DNA of 64,000 nucleotides from positions 372,001 to 436,000 of the forward strand of contig NZ_CP060201.1 of assembly GCF_013407925.2 (NCBI RefSeq), read 5' to 3'. This stretch comes from Pseudomonas protegens (GTDB taxonomy: Bacteria > Pseudomonadota > Gammaproteobacteria > Pseudomonadales > Pseudomonadaceae). Shown piece by piece: positions 9,215 through 18,326 of the stretch. A program made the translations under genes and the position numbers. Below the pieces are notes generated by a model. The model did no database searches and was not told the origin of the DNA. It saw only the letters and a list, made by a program, of their open reading frames with translations. Positions within the stretch are counted from its first letter, which is position 1. Each line of letters begins with the position of its first letter.

Positions 9215-9678
9215 CACACAGCACTCCTGAAACCTTGGGGTGGCACGCCGTTGAGGCGGTAGTTGCCGACCGATTGATACTTCCAGCGCAGCGGGTCATG
9301 CAGAGACTGTGGCTGCGGGCTGCGCTGGCCGGTGAGTTCGAACTCGGCGTTGCCCGTCGCCAGCAGGGCTTCGCCGACGGCGATCGCCGCCTCGGCCAGG
9401 GCGACGGCGACTTCGGCCGGGTCCTGGTCCTGTTGCAGGTTCTGCCGGGCCCGCTCGTGCAGGGCCGCGGCCACCTCAATGCGGATCTGCAGATCGCCGA
9501 AGCGGCTGATGACATACGGATCGTCGCTGGCCTTGCTCAGGCCGCTGCCGGACCAGGGCCGGGCGTGCTGGCGAACGAACTCCAGGGTCCGCTGCAACAG
9601 GTCGCGGGCCCGTTGCAGTTGCTCGCCGTTGGCGGCCAGGGCGGCCTGGGGGCTGTCGGGTTGGGTCAATGCATTCAT
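9214..9678 (-). CDS. Stand-alone C-terminal domain of an SfnB/DszC-type acyl-CoA-dehydrogenase-like flavoprotein
   Basis: A 154-residue protein that aligns only with the C-terminal helical domain of the neighbouring SfnB-type protein. Shared landmarks are ARPWSGSGL versus SRPWIDSGL, GDLQIRIE versus GDLEWRVH, and LHDPLRWKYQSVGNYRLNGV versus LHDPARWKYHLIGNYLLNGV. The N-terminal and central FAD-binding regions are missing. It is in frame, has its own start, begins 12 bp after the SfnB-type gene and overlaps the next start, so it looks like a maintained gene and not a decayed copy. It might pair with its full-length relative; function unknown. Confidence 0.75.
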   Translation of the reverse strand: MNALTQPDSPQAALAANGEQLQRARDLLQRTLEFVRQHARPWSGSGLSKASDDPYVISRFGDLQIRIEVAAALHERARQNLQQDQDPAEVAVALAEAAIAVGEALLATGNAEFELTGQRSPQPQSLHDPLRWKYQSVGNYRLNGVPPQGFRSAV

Positions 9679-9690
9679 GGCGATGTCCTT

Positions 9691-10893
9691 TCAGTTCCAG
9701 GCGTGACGGGGCGGCTTGACGCCGTTGAGCAGGTAGTTGCCGATCAGGTGGTATTTCCAGCGGGCCGGATCGTGCAGGGTGTGGGTGCGGGCATTGCGCC
9801 AGTGGCGGTCGAGGTTGTACCTGGCCGACACCGAGCGGGTGCCGGCCAGTTCGAACAGCTTGCTGGCGGCGAGCAAGGCACTCTCCGCCGACAGCACCTT
9901 GGCCTGGGCCACCACCAGGGAGGCCTGGGCGACGCTGTCTTCGCTGGGGCTGGCCAGGGCCTGGTCGACCGCTTCGGCGGCCTTGACCAGGATCGCCTCG
10001 GTGCCGTGCACCCGCCATTCCAGGTCGCCGATGGCGGCGATGGTGAACGGGTCCTGCCAGCCGTGATCCAGGCCGCTGTCGATCCACGGCCGCGATTGCC
10101 GGGCATGGTGCTTGGCGTCTTCCAGGGCGGCGACGGCGATGCCGGTGTCCACCGCGGCCTGGATGATCTGCGAGATCGGGCCGTCGGCGGTGGGTTGGTC
10201 GAAGGCCCGGTGGGCCGGGATCACCGCGCTGCGCGGCACCTGTACCGCCTTGAGGCTGACCCCGCCGCTGGCGGTGGTGCGCTGGCCGAAGCCGTCCCAG
10301 CTGTCGATCACCGTGAGGCCGGGGGTGTCGCGCTCGATAAAGGCGATTTGCGCCTGATTGTGCTCGTCCACCGCCACGGTCGGCACGATGTGGGCGAACA
10401 AGGCGCCGGTGCAGTAGAACTTCTCGCCGTCGATCTGCGCCCGGTCGCCGTCGAAACGGATCCGGGTTTCAAAGGCGCCGACGTGTTTGCTGCCAGCCTC
10501 GGAAAACGCGTTGCCGAAGCGGTAGCCCTGCAACACCTTGGCGAAGTAGTACTGCTTCTGCTCTTCGCTGGCGGTCTGCAGCAGGATGTCCACCACCCCG
10601 AGGTGGTTCTGCGGCAACTGGCCCAGGGACGGATCGGCGACAGAGATGAGCTTGATCACCTCGGTCAGGGTCACGTAGGACACCCCGGCACCACCGTAGG
10701 CCCGGGGAATGGTGATGCCCCACAGGCCGCTGGCGGAGAACTGGTCCAGCTCGGCCCGTGGCAGGCGCCGTTCGCGGTCGCGCACCGCGGCCTCCACGGC
10801 AAAGCGCTGGGCCAGGTCCCGGGCGACACGGATGGCCTCGGCATCGCTGCGGATGAGGTGGGCACTGGGTGAGGGTTGGGCTGGGGCTGTCAT
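9691..10893 (-). CDS. SfnB-family sulfur-acquisition oxidoreductase (acyl-CoA dehydrogenase-like)
   Basis: A 400-residue flavoprotein of the acyl-CoA-dehydrogenase fold, in the SfnB/DszC group tied to use of organic sulfur in Pseudomonas. The start ATG at 10893 has a GGAG site seven bases upstream. Landmarks are ITIPRAYGGAGVSYVTLTEVI, QLPQNHLGVVDILL, GNAFSEAGSKHVGAFETRI and the C-terminal PARWKYHLIGNYLLNGV. It opens the ten-gene minus-strand series, and a sigma-54-like promoter lies about 65 bp upstream, consistent with SfnR/sigma-54 control known for sfn genes in P. putida. The actual substrate is unknown. Confidence 0.85.
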   Translation of the reverse strand: MTAPAQPSPSAHLIRSDAEAIRVARDLAQRFAVEAAVRDRERRLPRAELDQFSASGLWGITIPRAYGGAGVSYVTLTEVIKLISVADPSLGQLPQNHLGVVDILLQTASEEQKQYYFAKVLQGYRFGNAFSEAGSKHVGAFETRIRFDGDRAQIDGEKFYCTGALFAHIVPTVAVDEHNQAQIAFIERDTPGLTVIDSWDGFGQRTTASGGVSLKAVQVPRSAVIPAHRAFDQPTADGPISQIIQAAVDTGIAVAALEDAKHHARQSRPWIDSGLDHGWQDPFTIAAIGDLEWRVHGTEAILVKAAEAVDQALASPSEDSVAQASLVVAQAKVLSAESALLAASKLFELAGTRSVSARYNLDRHWRNARTHTLHDPARWKYHLIGNYLLNGVKPPRHAWN

Positions 10894-10956
10894 GGGCCGA
10901 CTCCACGTCCTGAAGATCAAGATGAACACCGCTGGGGTGCTCGCTATCAGGACAAT

Positions 10957-10972
10957 TGCAGGAGTCGTGCCT
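10957..10972 (-). promoter_or_regulatory. Putative sigma-54 promoter of the sfnB-type operon
   Basis: Read on the minus strand the site is AGGCACGACTCCTGCA. Against the consensus TGGCACR-N4-TTGCW this has both the GG and GC elements at correct spacing, with two mismatches. It lies 64-79 bp upstream of the start codon of the first gene. Sulfur-scavenging sfn genes are known to use sigma-54. Confidence 0.6.
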
Positions 10973-11094
10973 AAATATAAAATTCTTTTAATTCAATAGC
11001 TTGAGGATTCTTTCAGAGAAAAGGCATCAACTGAAAACAGGCAAAATGTTCAACCGCTGTTGGCTGGCCAACAGTGACCGCCGCGCCTGGGCGA

Positions 11095-11658
11095 TCAGTA
11101 CACCACGTTGCGCACGAAGCGCGTGGCCAGGGGCCCGTCATTGCGATAGCCGTGGGGCACATGACTGGCGAACATGAAGAAATCGCCGCTTTCCAGGCGC
11201 CGCTCGGCGTCGCCGAAGAACAGCGTCAGGCAACCCTCGACCACGTAGATCTGCTCGCTCCAGCCGACGGTGTCGCACTCCGAGTGATAGACCTCGCCGG
11301 GCTCGAGCTGCCACTCCCAGAGTTCCACTTCACGGCTGGCTTCGGCCTTGGCCAGGAGCAGCGCCTTGCTCCCGGGGATGACGCCGGCCCAGGCCAGCTC
11401 GTTGATCCGGCTCGGGTCGCGGGAATCCGGGGCCTGGATCAGGTCGCTGAAAGCCACGTTCAAGGCCTCGGCCACCCGGTCCAGGGTGCCGAGGCTGACG
11501 TTCTTCTCCCCGGCCTCGATGGCCACCAGCATCCGCCGACTGACCGCGGACTTTTCCGCCAGGGCGCTCTGGCTCAGGCCTGCGGCATGGCGCAGGCGTC
11601 GCACGTTGAGGCTGACATGTTGCAGGACCGAAGCCCGTTGGACGTTATCTTTGTGCAC
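11095..11658 (-). CDS. XRE-family regulator with C-terminal cupin domain
   Basis: A 187-residue two-domain regulator. Residues about 17-72 form a helix-turn-helix (NVRRLRHAAGLSQSALAEKSAVSRRMLVAIEAGEKNVS contains it). Residues about 110-187 form a cupin sensor (VELWEWQLEPGEVYHSECD, SGDFFMFASHVPHGYRNDG). Proteins of this layout usually repress a divergent transporter or catabolic gene and sense a small ligand through the cupin. It is divergent from the EamA transporter gene with an 85-bp gap, so that transporter is its likely target. Confidence 0.85.
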   Translation of the reverse strand: MHKDNVQRASVLQHVSLNVRRLRHAAGLSQSALAEKSAVSRRMLVAIEAGEKNVSLGTLDRVAEALNVAFSDLIQAPDSRDPSRINELAWAGVIPGSKALLLAKAEASREVELWEWQLEPGEVYHSECDTVGWSEQIYVVEGCLTLFFGDAERRLESGDFFMFASHVPHGYRNDGPLATRFVRNVVY

Positions 11659-11743
11659 TATATTGCTCGCTCTCCGGGCCTGCGCAGTATACTGCCCAGC
11701 TTCCGGCGCATTGTGCGTCCCCCCTCAGGTAGCACGCAAGGCC

Positions 11744-12667
11744 ATGACTTCAACGCCCTCCCGCGCAACGCGCTTCCCACTCAGCAGGGCCGAAGCGGTG
11801 CTGGTGCTGATCACCATGATCTGGGGCGGCACCTTCCTGCTGGTGCAGCACGCCATGAGCGTCAGCGGACCGATGTTCTTCGTCGGCCTGCGCTTTGCCG
11901 CGGCGGCGTGCATCGTCGCCCTGTTTTCACTGCGCCACCTGCGCGGTCTGAATGTGTTCGAACTGCGCGCCGGGAGCTTCATCGGCACCGCCATCATGCT
12001 CGGCTACGGCCTGCAGACCGTCGGCCTGCAAAGCATTCCCAGCAGCCAGTCGGCGTTCATCACCGCCTTGTATGTGCCCTTTGTGCCCCTGCTGCAGTGG
12101 CTGTTCATGGGCAAGCGCCCGGGGTTGCTGCCGAGCATCGGCATCATGCTGGCCTTTAGCGGCCTGATGCTGCTGTCCGGGCCCAATGGCGCGTCACTGG
12201 ACTTCAGCCCCGGCGAAATCGCCACCCTGATCAGCACGGTGGCGATTGCCGCGGAGATCATCCTCATCAGCAGCTTCGCCGGGCGAGTGGATGTGCGCCG
12301 GGTGACGGTGGTGCAACTGGCGGTCACCTCGCTGCTGGCCTTTGCCATGGTGCTGCCGACCGGCGAGGCGCTGCCGGCATTTTCCTGGCTGCTGCTGGCC
12401 AGCGCCCTGGGGCTGGGGGCGGCCAGTGCGGCGATCCAGGTGGCGATGAACTGGGCGCAGAAAAGCGTCTCGCCGACCCGCGCCACCCTGATCTATGCCG
12501 GTGAGCCGGTGTGGGCCGGGATCGTCGGGCGGATCGCCGGAGAACGCCTGCCCGGACTGGCGCTGCTGGGCGGAGCCTTGATCGTGCTGGCAGTGATTAT
12601 CAGCGAATGGAAGCCCAAGGGCCGGGCCACGCCGGCATTGATCGACCAGACAGCGGACGGTGTGTAG
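11744..12667 (+). CDS. EamA/DMT-superfamily transporter
   Basis: A 307-residue inner-membrane protein with about ten hydrophobic segments in two EamA repeats, for example LVLITMIWGGTFLLVQHAM near the start and RATLIYAGEPVWAGIVGRIAGERLPGLALLGGALIV near the end. This family exports amino acids or other metabolites. The start ATG at 11744 is the first good codon after the short divergent promoter region; the ribosome site is weak. It is paired head-to-head with the XRE/cupin regulator. Substrate not predictable. Confidence 0.85.
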   Translation: MTSTPSRATRFPLSRAEAVLVLITMIWGGTFLLVQHAMSVSGPMFFVGLRFAAAACIVALFSLRHLRGLNVFELRAGSFIGTAIMLGYGLQTVGLQSIPSSQSAFITALYVPFVPLLQWLFMGKRPGLLPSIGIMLAFSGLMLLSGPNGASLDFSPGEIATLISTVAIAAEIILISSFAGRVDVRRVTVVQLAVTSLLAFAMVLPTGEALPAFSWLLLASALGLGAASAAIQVAMNWAQKSVSPTRATLIYAGEPVWAGIVGRIAGERLPGLALLGGALIVLAVIISEWKPKGRATPALIDQTADGV

Positions 12668-12727
12668 GAGACGGCTTGCCGGCGAAGGCGGTCTTGCAGG
12701 CCTCTTCGCTGGCAAGCCAGCTCCTAC
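12664..12727. repeat. REPIN-type repeat
   Basis: An inverted pair beginning GTAGGAGACGGCTTGCCGGC and ending GGCAAGCCAGCTCCTAC. It lies immediately after the EamA gene, between convergent genes. Confidence 0.85.
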
Positions 12728-12753
12728 GGTTGGCAGGGATATCGTGGGGAAGT

Positions 12754-12816
12754 GTAGGAGCCGGCTTGCCGGCGAAGGCGATCTTGCGGACCTCTTCGCT
12801 GGCGAGCCAGCGCCTA
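12754..12816. repeat. REPIN-type repeat, right arm diverged
   Basis: Begins GTAGGAGCCGGCTTGCCGGC and ends GGCGAGCCAGCGCCTAG. It touches the stop codon of the minus-strand gene at 12814, so with the preceding copy it fills the gap between two convergent genes. Confidence 0.8.
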
Positions 12817-13173
12817 GAGCGCGGGGTCGCCGGGGGCGTAGAGCCAGGTCGGGACGGTCAACGAGCCCTGGTGCTTGGGCTCCAGCAGTACCCGGTCATT
12901 TTCAGGCTCGCCGTGGAAATAGAAATAGGCGTGGTAGAGCACGTGCCCCTCGGCAAAGGCACGATCAAAATAGAGCACCGTGCCCGCTGGCAGTTGGTAG
13001 GTCCGATCATCCCCCATCGGGCCTTCGATGATCAGCGCCTGGCGGGTCTTGAGCATGTCGGGTCGGTCGAGATAATGCTCCACACCCACCCCCAACCCGG
13101 CGCCGAAGGCGGTGAACAGCAAGGCGAAACAGCCGCGTCGAAACAGCCGGCCCAGGGCCGATCCTTTAATCAT
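12814..13173 (-). CDS. Hypothetical protein with N-terminal membrane anchor
   Basis: A 119-residue protein. The start at 13173 (MIKGSALGRLFRRGC) is chosen for its AAGGG site and because a single hydrophobic segment follows directly (CFALLFTAFGAGLGVGVEHYL, about residues 15-35). The rest looks soluble and periplasmic (GDDRTYQLPAGTVLYFDRAF, FYFHGEPENDRVLLEP). I do not recognise the family. It is divergent from the Mrp antiporter operon. Confidence 0.65.
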   Translation of the reverse strand: MIKGSALGRLFRRGCFALLFTAFGAGLGVGVEHYLDRPDMLKTRQALIIEGPMGDDRTYQLPAGTVLYFDRAFAEGHVLYHAYFYFHGEPENDRVLLEPKHQGSLTVPTWLYAPGDPAL

Positions 13174-13378
13174 GTGCACCCTTGTCGATCCTTGTGGCGG
13201 CTTGAGCTGGGCAGGACATTTGCCCCACAGCACCCGATGAACGGGCGCATCAGGCATTTGTCTCCTACCTTTGAAAGCGCATGTAACATTTCTTTGGGGG
13301 GCCGGGCCGCCCATGGCGGTTGGTGATCGGCGGCCTGGCACGTATTATGCGTCATACTTTTCCGCAGATTAGAAGCCT

Positions 13379-16297
13379 ATGTCCCTGATAGTTCTACTGC
13401 TTCTGCCATTCATTGGCAGCTGTCTGGCGGCCCTGCTGCCGCACAACGCACGTAACACTGAATCTCTGCTGGCTGGCCTGGTGGCACTCATTGGCACCAT
13501 CCAGGTGGCGTTGCTGTACCCGCAGATCGCCGACGGCGGGATTATCCGCGAGGAATATACCTGGCTGCCAAGCCTGGGTTTGAATTTCGTGCTGCGCCTG
13601 GACGGATTCGCCTGGCTGTTCTCGTTGCTGGTGCTGGGCATCGGCAGCCTGGTGGCGCTGTACGCGCGCTACTACATGTCGCCGGAAGATCCGGTGCCGC
13701 GCTTCTTCGCCTTCTTCCTGGCGTTCATGGGGGCCATGCTCGGCCTGGTGATCTCCGGCAACCTGATCCAGATGGTGTTCTTCTGGGAGCTCACCAGCCT
13801 CTTCTCCTTCCTGTTGATCGGCTACTGGCACCACCGCTCCGATGCCCGCCGCGGCGCCTACATGGCGCTGATGGTCACCGGCGCCGGGGGCTTGTGCCTG
13901 CTGGCGGGGGTCATGCTGCTCGGCCATGTGGTCGGCAGCTACGACCTGGATCAGGTGCTAGCTGCCGGAGACAAGATCCGCGCCCACGCGCTCTATCCGA
14001 TCCTGTTGCCATTGATCCTGCTGGGCGCCTTGAGCAAGAGCGCGCAGTTCCCCTTCCACTTCTGGCTCCCCCACGCCATGGCCGCGCCAACGCCGGTCTC
14101 GGCCTACCTGCACTCGGCGACGATGGTCAAGGCCGGGGTGTTTCTCCTGGCCCGCCTGTGGCCGTCGTTGTCCGGCACCCAAGAATGGTTCTACATCGTC
14201 AGCGGCGCCGGGGCCTGCACCCTGGTGCTGGGCGCCTACTGCGCGATGTTCCAGAACGATCTGAAAGGCCTGCTGGCCTACTCCACCATCAGCCACCTGG
14301 GGCTGATCACCCTGCTGCTGGGCCTGAACAGTCCCCTGGCGGCGGTGGCGGCGGTGTTCCACATCCTCAACCACGCCACCTTCAAGGCGTCCTTGTTCAT
14401 GGCCGCCGGGATCATCGACCACGAGAGCGGCAGCCGCGACATCCGCAAGCTCAACGGCCTGATCAAGTTGATGCCCTACACCGCGACCCTGGCCATGGTC
14501 GCCAGCGCCTCCATGGCCGGGGTGCCGCTGCTCAACGGCTTCCTGTCCAAGGAGATGTTCTTCGCCGAGACGGTGTTCATCAACTCCAGCGCCTGGGTGG
14601 AAATTGCCCTGCCGGTGATCGCCACCCTCGCCGGAACCTTCAGCGTTGCCTACGCCCTGCGCTTTACCGTCGATGTGTTCTTCGGCGAACCGGCCACCGA
14701 CCTGCCCCACACGCCCCACGAGCCGCCGCGCTGGATGCGCGCCCCGGTTGAACTGCTGGTGTTCACCTGCCTGCTGGTGGGGATCTTCCCGGCGCAGATC
14801 ATCGGTCCGCTGCTGGCCGCTGCGGCGCTGCCGGTGGTGGGCGGGACCCTGCCCGAGTACAGCCTGGCGATCTGGCACGGCCTCAACGCGCCGATGATCA
14901 TGAGCCTGATCGCCATGTCCTGCGGCATCGTCCTCTACCTGTTGCTGCACAAGCCGCTGGTGGCGGGCCGTTTCGCCTACCCGCCGGGGGTGGGCCGTCT
15001 CAACGGCAAGCTGTTGTTCGAACGCAGCCTGGTGGGCACGACCCGCCTGGCCCGGCGGCTGGAGCGGCGGCTGAGTACCAAGCGCCTGCAGACCCAGCTG
15101 TTTTTGCTGATTCTGGCGGCGGTGATTACCGGCCTGATTCCCATGCTCTACAGCCAGCTGACCTGGGGCGACCGGCCGAAGATCCCTGGCTCCATCGTCT
15201 TCGTGACCTTCTGGCTGCTGGCCATCGCCTGTGCCCTGGGCGCCGCCTGGCAGGCCAAGTACCACCGTCTGGCGGCCCTGACCATGGTCAGCGTGTGCGG
15301 GCTGATGACCTGCGTGACCTTCGTCTGGTTCTCGGCGCCGGACCTGGCCCTGACCCAGTTGGTGGTGGAAGTGGTGACCACGGTGCTGATCCTCCTCGGC
15401 CTGCGCTGGCTGCCGCGGCGGATCGAAGAAGTGTCGCCGCTGCCCAGCAGCGTGCCCAAGGCGCGCATCCGCCGCCTGCGCGACCTGAGCCTGTCGATCG
15501 CCGTGGGCCTGGGCATGGCGGTGCTGTCCTACGCCATGCTGACCCGTCCGACCCCCAACGACATTTCCTCGTTCTACCTCAGCCGTGCCTTGCCTGAAGG
15601 CGGCGGCACCAACGTGGTCAACGTGACCCTGGTGGACTTCCGCAGCTTCGACACCCTGGGCGAGATCACCGTGCTGGCGGCGGTGGCCCTGACCGTGTTC
15701 GCCCTGCTGCGGCGCTTCCGCCCGCCCAAGGAGAGCATGCAACTGCCGGCGCAACAGCGCCTGCTGGCCCCGGACGTGGTCACCGACCTGGTCAACCCGC
15801 GCCAGGCCAGCGACACCGCCCTGGGCTTCATGATGGTGCCGGCGGTTCTGGTGCGCCTGCTGCTGCCGATTGCCCTGGTGGTGTCCTTCTACCTGTTCAT
15901 GCGCGGGCACAACCTGCCGGGCGGCGGTTTCGTCGCCGGGCTGGTGATGTCGGTGGCCTTCATCCTCCAGTACATGGTGGCGGGCACCCAATGGGTCGAG
16001 GCGCAGATGAGCCTGCGGCCGCTGCGCTGGATGGGCACCGGGCTGCTGTTCGCCCTGGCCACCGGCCTTGGCGCGCTGGCCTGGGGTTATCCGTTCCTCA
16101 CCACCCACACGGTGCACGTGGACCTGCCGCTGTTCGGCGATATCCATATCGCCAGCGCCTTGTTCTTCGACATTGGCGTGTACGCGGTGGTGCTGGGCGC
16201 GACCCTGCTGATCCTCACCGCCCTGGCGCACCAGTCGGTGCGGGCCCACAAGCCGGCCAGCCAGTCCAAATCCCTGATCAAGAGCGGAGCCGCCTGA
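13379..16297 (+). CDS. shaA: Mrp/Sha Na+(K+)/H+ antiporter subunit A (fused A/B)
   Basis: A 972-residue membrane protein, the large subunit of the multi-subunit monovalent cation/proton antiporter. The N-terminal two thirds is related to NuoL: FFWELTSLFSFLLIG near residue 128 and SKSAQFPFHFWLPHAMAAPTPVSAYLHSATMVKAGVF spanning about residues 219-256 carry the conserved Glu and Lys of the proton path. The C-terminal part (from about residue 815, AVLVRLLLPIALVVSFYLF, HNLPGGGFVAGLVMS) is the MnhB domain, so A and B are fused as is usual in Pseudomonas. It is the first gene of a six-gene operon with overlapping junctions. Confidence 0.95.
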   Translation: MSLIVLLLLPFIGSCLAALLPHNARNTESLLAGLVALIGTIQVALLYPQIADGGIIREEYTWLPSLGLNFVLRLDGFAWLFSLLVLGIGSLVALYARYYMSPEDPVPRFFAFFLAFMGAMLGLVISGNLIQMVFFWELTSLFSFLLIGYWHHRSDARRGAYMALMVTGAGGLCLLAGVMLLGHVVGSYDLDQVLAAGDKIRAHALYPILLPLILLGALSKSAQFPFHFWLPHAMAAPTPVSAYLHSATMVKAGVFLLARLWPSLSGTQEWFYIVSGAGACTLVLGAYCAMFQNDLKGLLAYSTISHLGLITLLLGLNSPLAAVAAVFHILNHATFKASLFMAAGIIDHESGSRDIRKLNGLIKLMPYTATLAMVASASMAGVPLLNGFLSKEMFFAETVFINSSAWVEIALPVIATLAGTFSVAYALRFTVDVFFGEPATDLPHTPHEPPRWMRAPVELLVFTCLLVGIFPAQIIGPLLAAAALPVVGGTLPEYSLAIWHGLNAPMIMSLIAMSCGIVLYLLLHKPLVAGRFAYPPGVGRLNGKLLFERSLVGTTRLARRLERRLSTKRLQTQLFLLILAAVITGLIPMLYSQLTWGDRPKIPGSIVFVTFWLLAIACALGAAWQAKYHRLAALTMVSVCGLMTCVTFVWFSAPDLALTQLVVEVVTTVLILLGLRWLPRRIEEVSPLPSSVPKARIRRLRDLSLSIAVGLGMAVLSYAMLTRPTPNDISSFYLSRALPEGGGTNVVNVTLVDFRSFDTLGEITVLAAVALTVFALLRRFRPPKESMQLPAQQRLLAPDVVTDLVNPRQASDTALGFMMVPAVLVRLLLPIALVVSFYLFMRGHNLPGGGFVAGLVMSVAFILQYMVAGTQWVEAQMSLRPLRWMGTGLLFALATGLGALAWGYPFLTTHTVHVDLPLFGDIHIASALFFDIGVYAVVLGATLLILTALAHQSVRAHKPASQSKSLIKSGAA

Positions 16298-16641
16298 TGG
16301 AAGAAGTCATCGCAATCGCCATTGGGGTCCTCGCCGCTTCCGGAGTCTGGCTGGTCCTGCGCCCGCGGACCTTCCAGGTGGTGATGGGCCTGTGCCTGCT
16401 GTCCTACGCGGTCAACCTGTTCATCTTCAGCATGGGCAGCCTGTTCATCGGCAAGGAGCCGATCGTCAAGGACGGCGTGCCCCAGGACCTGCTGCACTAC
16501 ACCGACCCCCTGCCCCAGGCCCTGGTGCTCACCGCCATCGTCATCAGCTTCGCCATGACCGCGCTGTTCCTGGTGGTGCTCCTGGCGTCCCGGGGCCTGA
16601 CCGGCACTGACCACGTCGACGGCCGGGAGCCCAAGGAATGA
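16297..16641 (+). CDS. shaC: Mrp/Sha antiporter subunit C
   Basis: A 114-residue protein with three hydrophobic helices, related to NuoK. Typical stretches are FQVVMGLCLLSYAVNLFIF and DPLPQALVLTAIVISFAMTA. The start codon overlaps the subunit A stop in TGATG, indicating coupled translation. It forms part of the membrane antiporter complex. Confidence 0.93.
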   Translation: MEEVIAIAIGVLAASGVWLVLRPRTFQVVMGLCLLSYAVNLFIFSMGSLFIGKEPIVKDGVPQDLLHYTDPLPQALVLTAIVISFAMTALFLVVLLASRGLTGTDHVDGREPKE

Positions 16642-18326
16642 GTTCGTTGTCGCACCTGATCGTCGCCCCCATCCTCCTGCCGCTGCTGACCGCCGCGGTG
16701 ATGTTGCTGCTGGGAGAAAAGCACCGCCCGCTGAAGGCCCGCATCAACCTGTTGTCGACCCTCTTGGGCCTGGGCCTGGCGGCCTACCTGCTGTACTGGA
16801 CCCAGGTCCAGGGCGCCACCGGTTCGTTCGGCGTGTACCTGCCGAGCAACTGGCAGGTGCCGTTCGGCATCGTCCTGGTGGTCGATCGCCTGTCGGCGCT
16901 GATGCTGGTGCTCACCGGGATCATCGGGGTCAGCGCGCTGCTGTTCGCCATGGCCCGCTGGGACGGCGCCGGGGCCAGCTTCCATGCGTTGTTCCAGATC
17001 CAGCTAATGGGCCTCTACGGCGCCTTCCTGACCGCCGACCTGTTCAACCTGTTCGTGTTCTTCGAGGTGCTGCTGGCGGCCTCCTACGGCCTGATGCTGC
17101 ACGGCTCGGGCCGGGCGCGGGTGTCCTCGGGGCTGCACTACATCACCATCAACCTGCTGGCCTCGTCGCTGTTCCTGATCGGCACGGCGATGATCTACGG
17201 GGTCACCGGGACCCTGAACATGGCCGACCTGGCGATGAAGATCCCCCTGGTGCCGGAAGCCGACCGCGGCCTGCTGCACGCCGGCACGGCGATCCTGGCC
17301 ATCGCCTTCCTGGCCAAGGCCGGGATGTGGCCGCTGAACTTCTGGCTGGTGCCGGCCTATTCCTCGGCCAGCGCCCCGGTGGCGGCGCTGTTCGCGATCA
17401 TGACCAAGGTCGGCATCTACACCGTGCTGCGCCTGTGGACCCTGCTGTTCTCCGGACAGGCCGGGGCCTCGGCCTACTTCGGCAACCAGTGGCTGATCTA
17501 CGGCGGCCTGGCGACGATCTTCTGCGCGGCCCTGGCGATTCTTCCGGCCCAGCGCCTGGAGCGCATGGCCAGCCTGAGCATCCTGGTGTCGGCGGGCATC
17601 CTGATCGCGGTGATCGGCTTCGCCCAGCCGGCGCTCACCGGCGCGGCGCTGTTCTACCTGTTCAGCTCGACCCTGGCGCTGTGCGCGCTGTTCCTGCTGG
17701 CGGAGCTGATCGAGCGTTCGCGTTCGGCGGTGGAAGTGCCCCTGGAAGACGAAGGCGAAATCCTCCCGCGGCCCATGGAAGCCCTGCCGCCGCCCCGGGG
17801 CAGCAACCTCGATGACGAACAGCAAGTGGTGGTCGGCCAGGTGATTCCCTGGACCATGGCCTTCCTCGGCCTGAGCTTCATTGCCTGCGCCCTGCTGATC
17901 ATCGGCATGCCGCCGCTGTCGGGCTTTATCGGCAAGCTCAACCTGATCGCCGCCCTGCTCAACCCGACGGGCCTGGGCACCAGCAGCGACACGCCGATCC
18001 CGCTGGCGGGCTGGTTTTTCCTGGTGCTGCTGATCCTCTCCGGCCTGGCCTCGCTGATCGCCTTCGCGCGCCTGGGGATCCAGCGCTTCTGGAGCCCGGA
18101 GGAGCGGCCCTCGCCCGTGTTGCGGCGCCTGGAATGCCTGCCGATCGTGGCCCTGCTGGGGCTCTGCGTGCTGCTCAGCTTCAAGGCCGAGCCGCTGCTG
18201 CGCTTCACCCAGGCCACCGCCGACAGCCTCAATCATCCGGAGCACTATGTGATGGCGGTGCTGGGCACCCGCACCGTGCTCAGCCCCGAGTCCAAGGCCG
18301 CCGCGGCGCTGGAGGTGCAACCATGA
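16638..18326 (+). CDS. shaD: Mrp/Sha antiporter subunit D
   Basis: A 562-residue NuoM/NuoN-like proton-translocating subunit. FNLFVFFEVLLAASYGLML near residue 135 carries the conserved Glu; LAKAGMWPLNFWLVPAYSSASAPVAALFAIMTKVGIYT (about 223-260) carries the conserved Lys residues. A charged loop at about 355-395 separates helices. It overlaps subunits C and E by 4 bp at both ends. Confidence 0.95.
   Translation: MSSLSHLIVAPILLPLLTAAVMLLLGEKHRPLKARINLLSTLLGLGLAAYLLYWTQVQGATGSFGVYLPSNWQVPFGIVLVVDRLSALMLVLTGIIGVSALLFAMARWDGAGASFHALFQIQLMGLYGAFLTADLFNLFVFFEVLLAASYGLMLHGSGRARVSSGLHYITINLLASSLFLIGTAMIYGVTGTLNMADLAMKIPLVPEADRGLLHAGTAILAIAFLAKAGMWPLNFWLVPAYSSASAPVAALFAIMTKVGIYTVLRLWTLLFSGQAGASAYFGNQWLIYGGLATIFCAALAILPAQRLERMASLSILVSAGILIAVIGFAQPALTGAALFYLFSSTLALCALFLLAELIERSRSAVEVPLEDEGEILPRPMEALPPPRGSNLDDEQQVVVGQVIPWTMAFLGLSFIACALLIIGMPPLSGFIGKLNLIAALLNPTGLGTSSDTPIPLAGWFFLVLLILSGLASLIAFARLGIQRFWSPEERPSPVLRRLECLPIVALLGLCVLLSFKAEPLLRFTQATADSLNHPEHYVMAVLGTRTVLSPESKAAAALEVQP

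Noticed and set aside
13958..16249. A 763-codon open frame on the minus strand opposite the antiporter subunit A gene
   Set aside because: Composition is His/Gln/Gly-rich with no hydrophobic core or motif, and it lies wholly within a convincing gene on the other strand.
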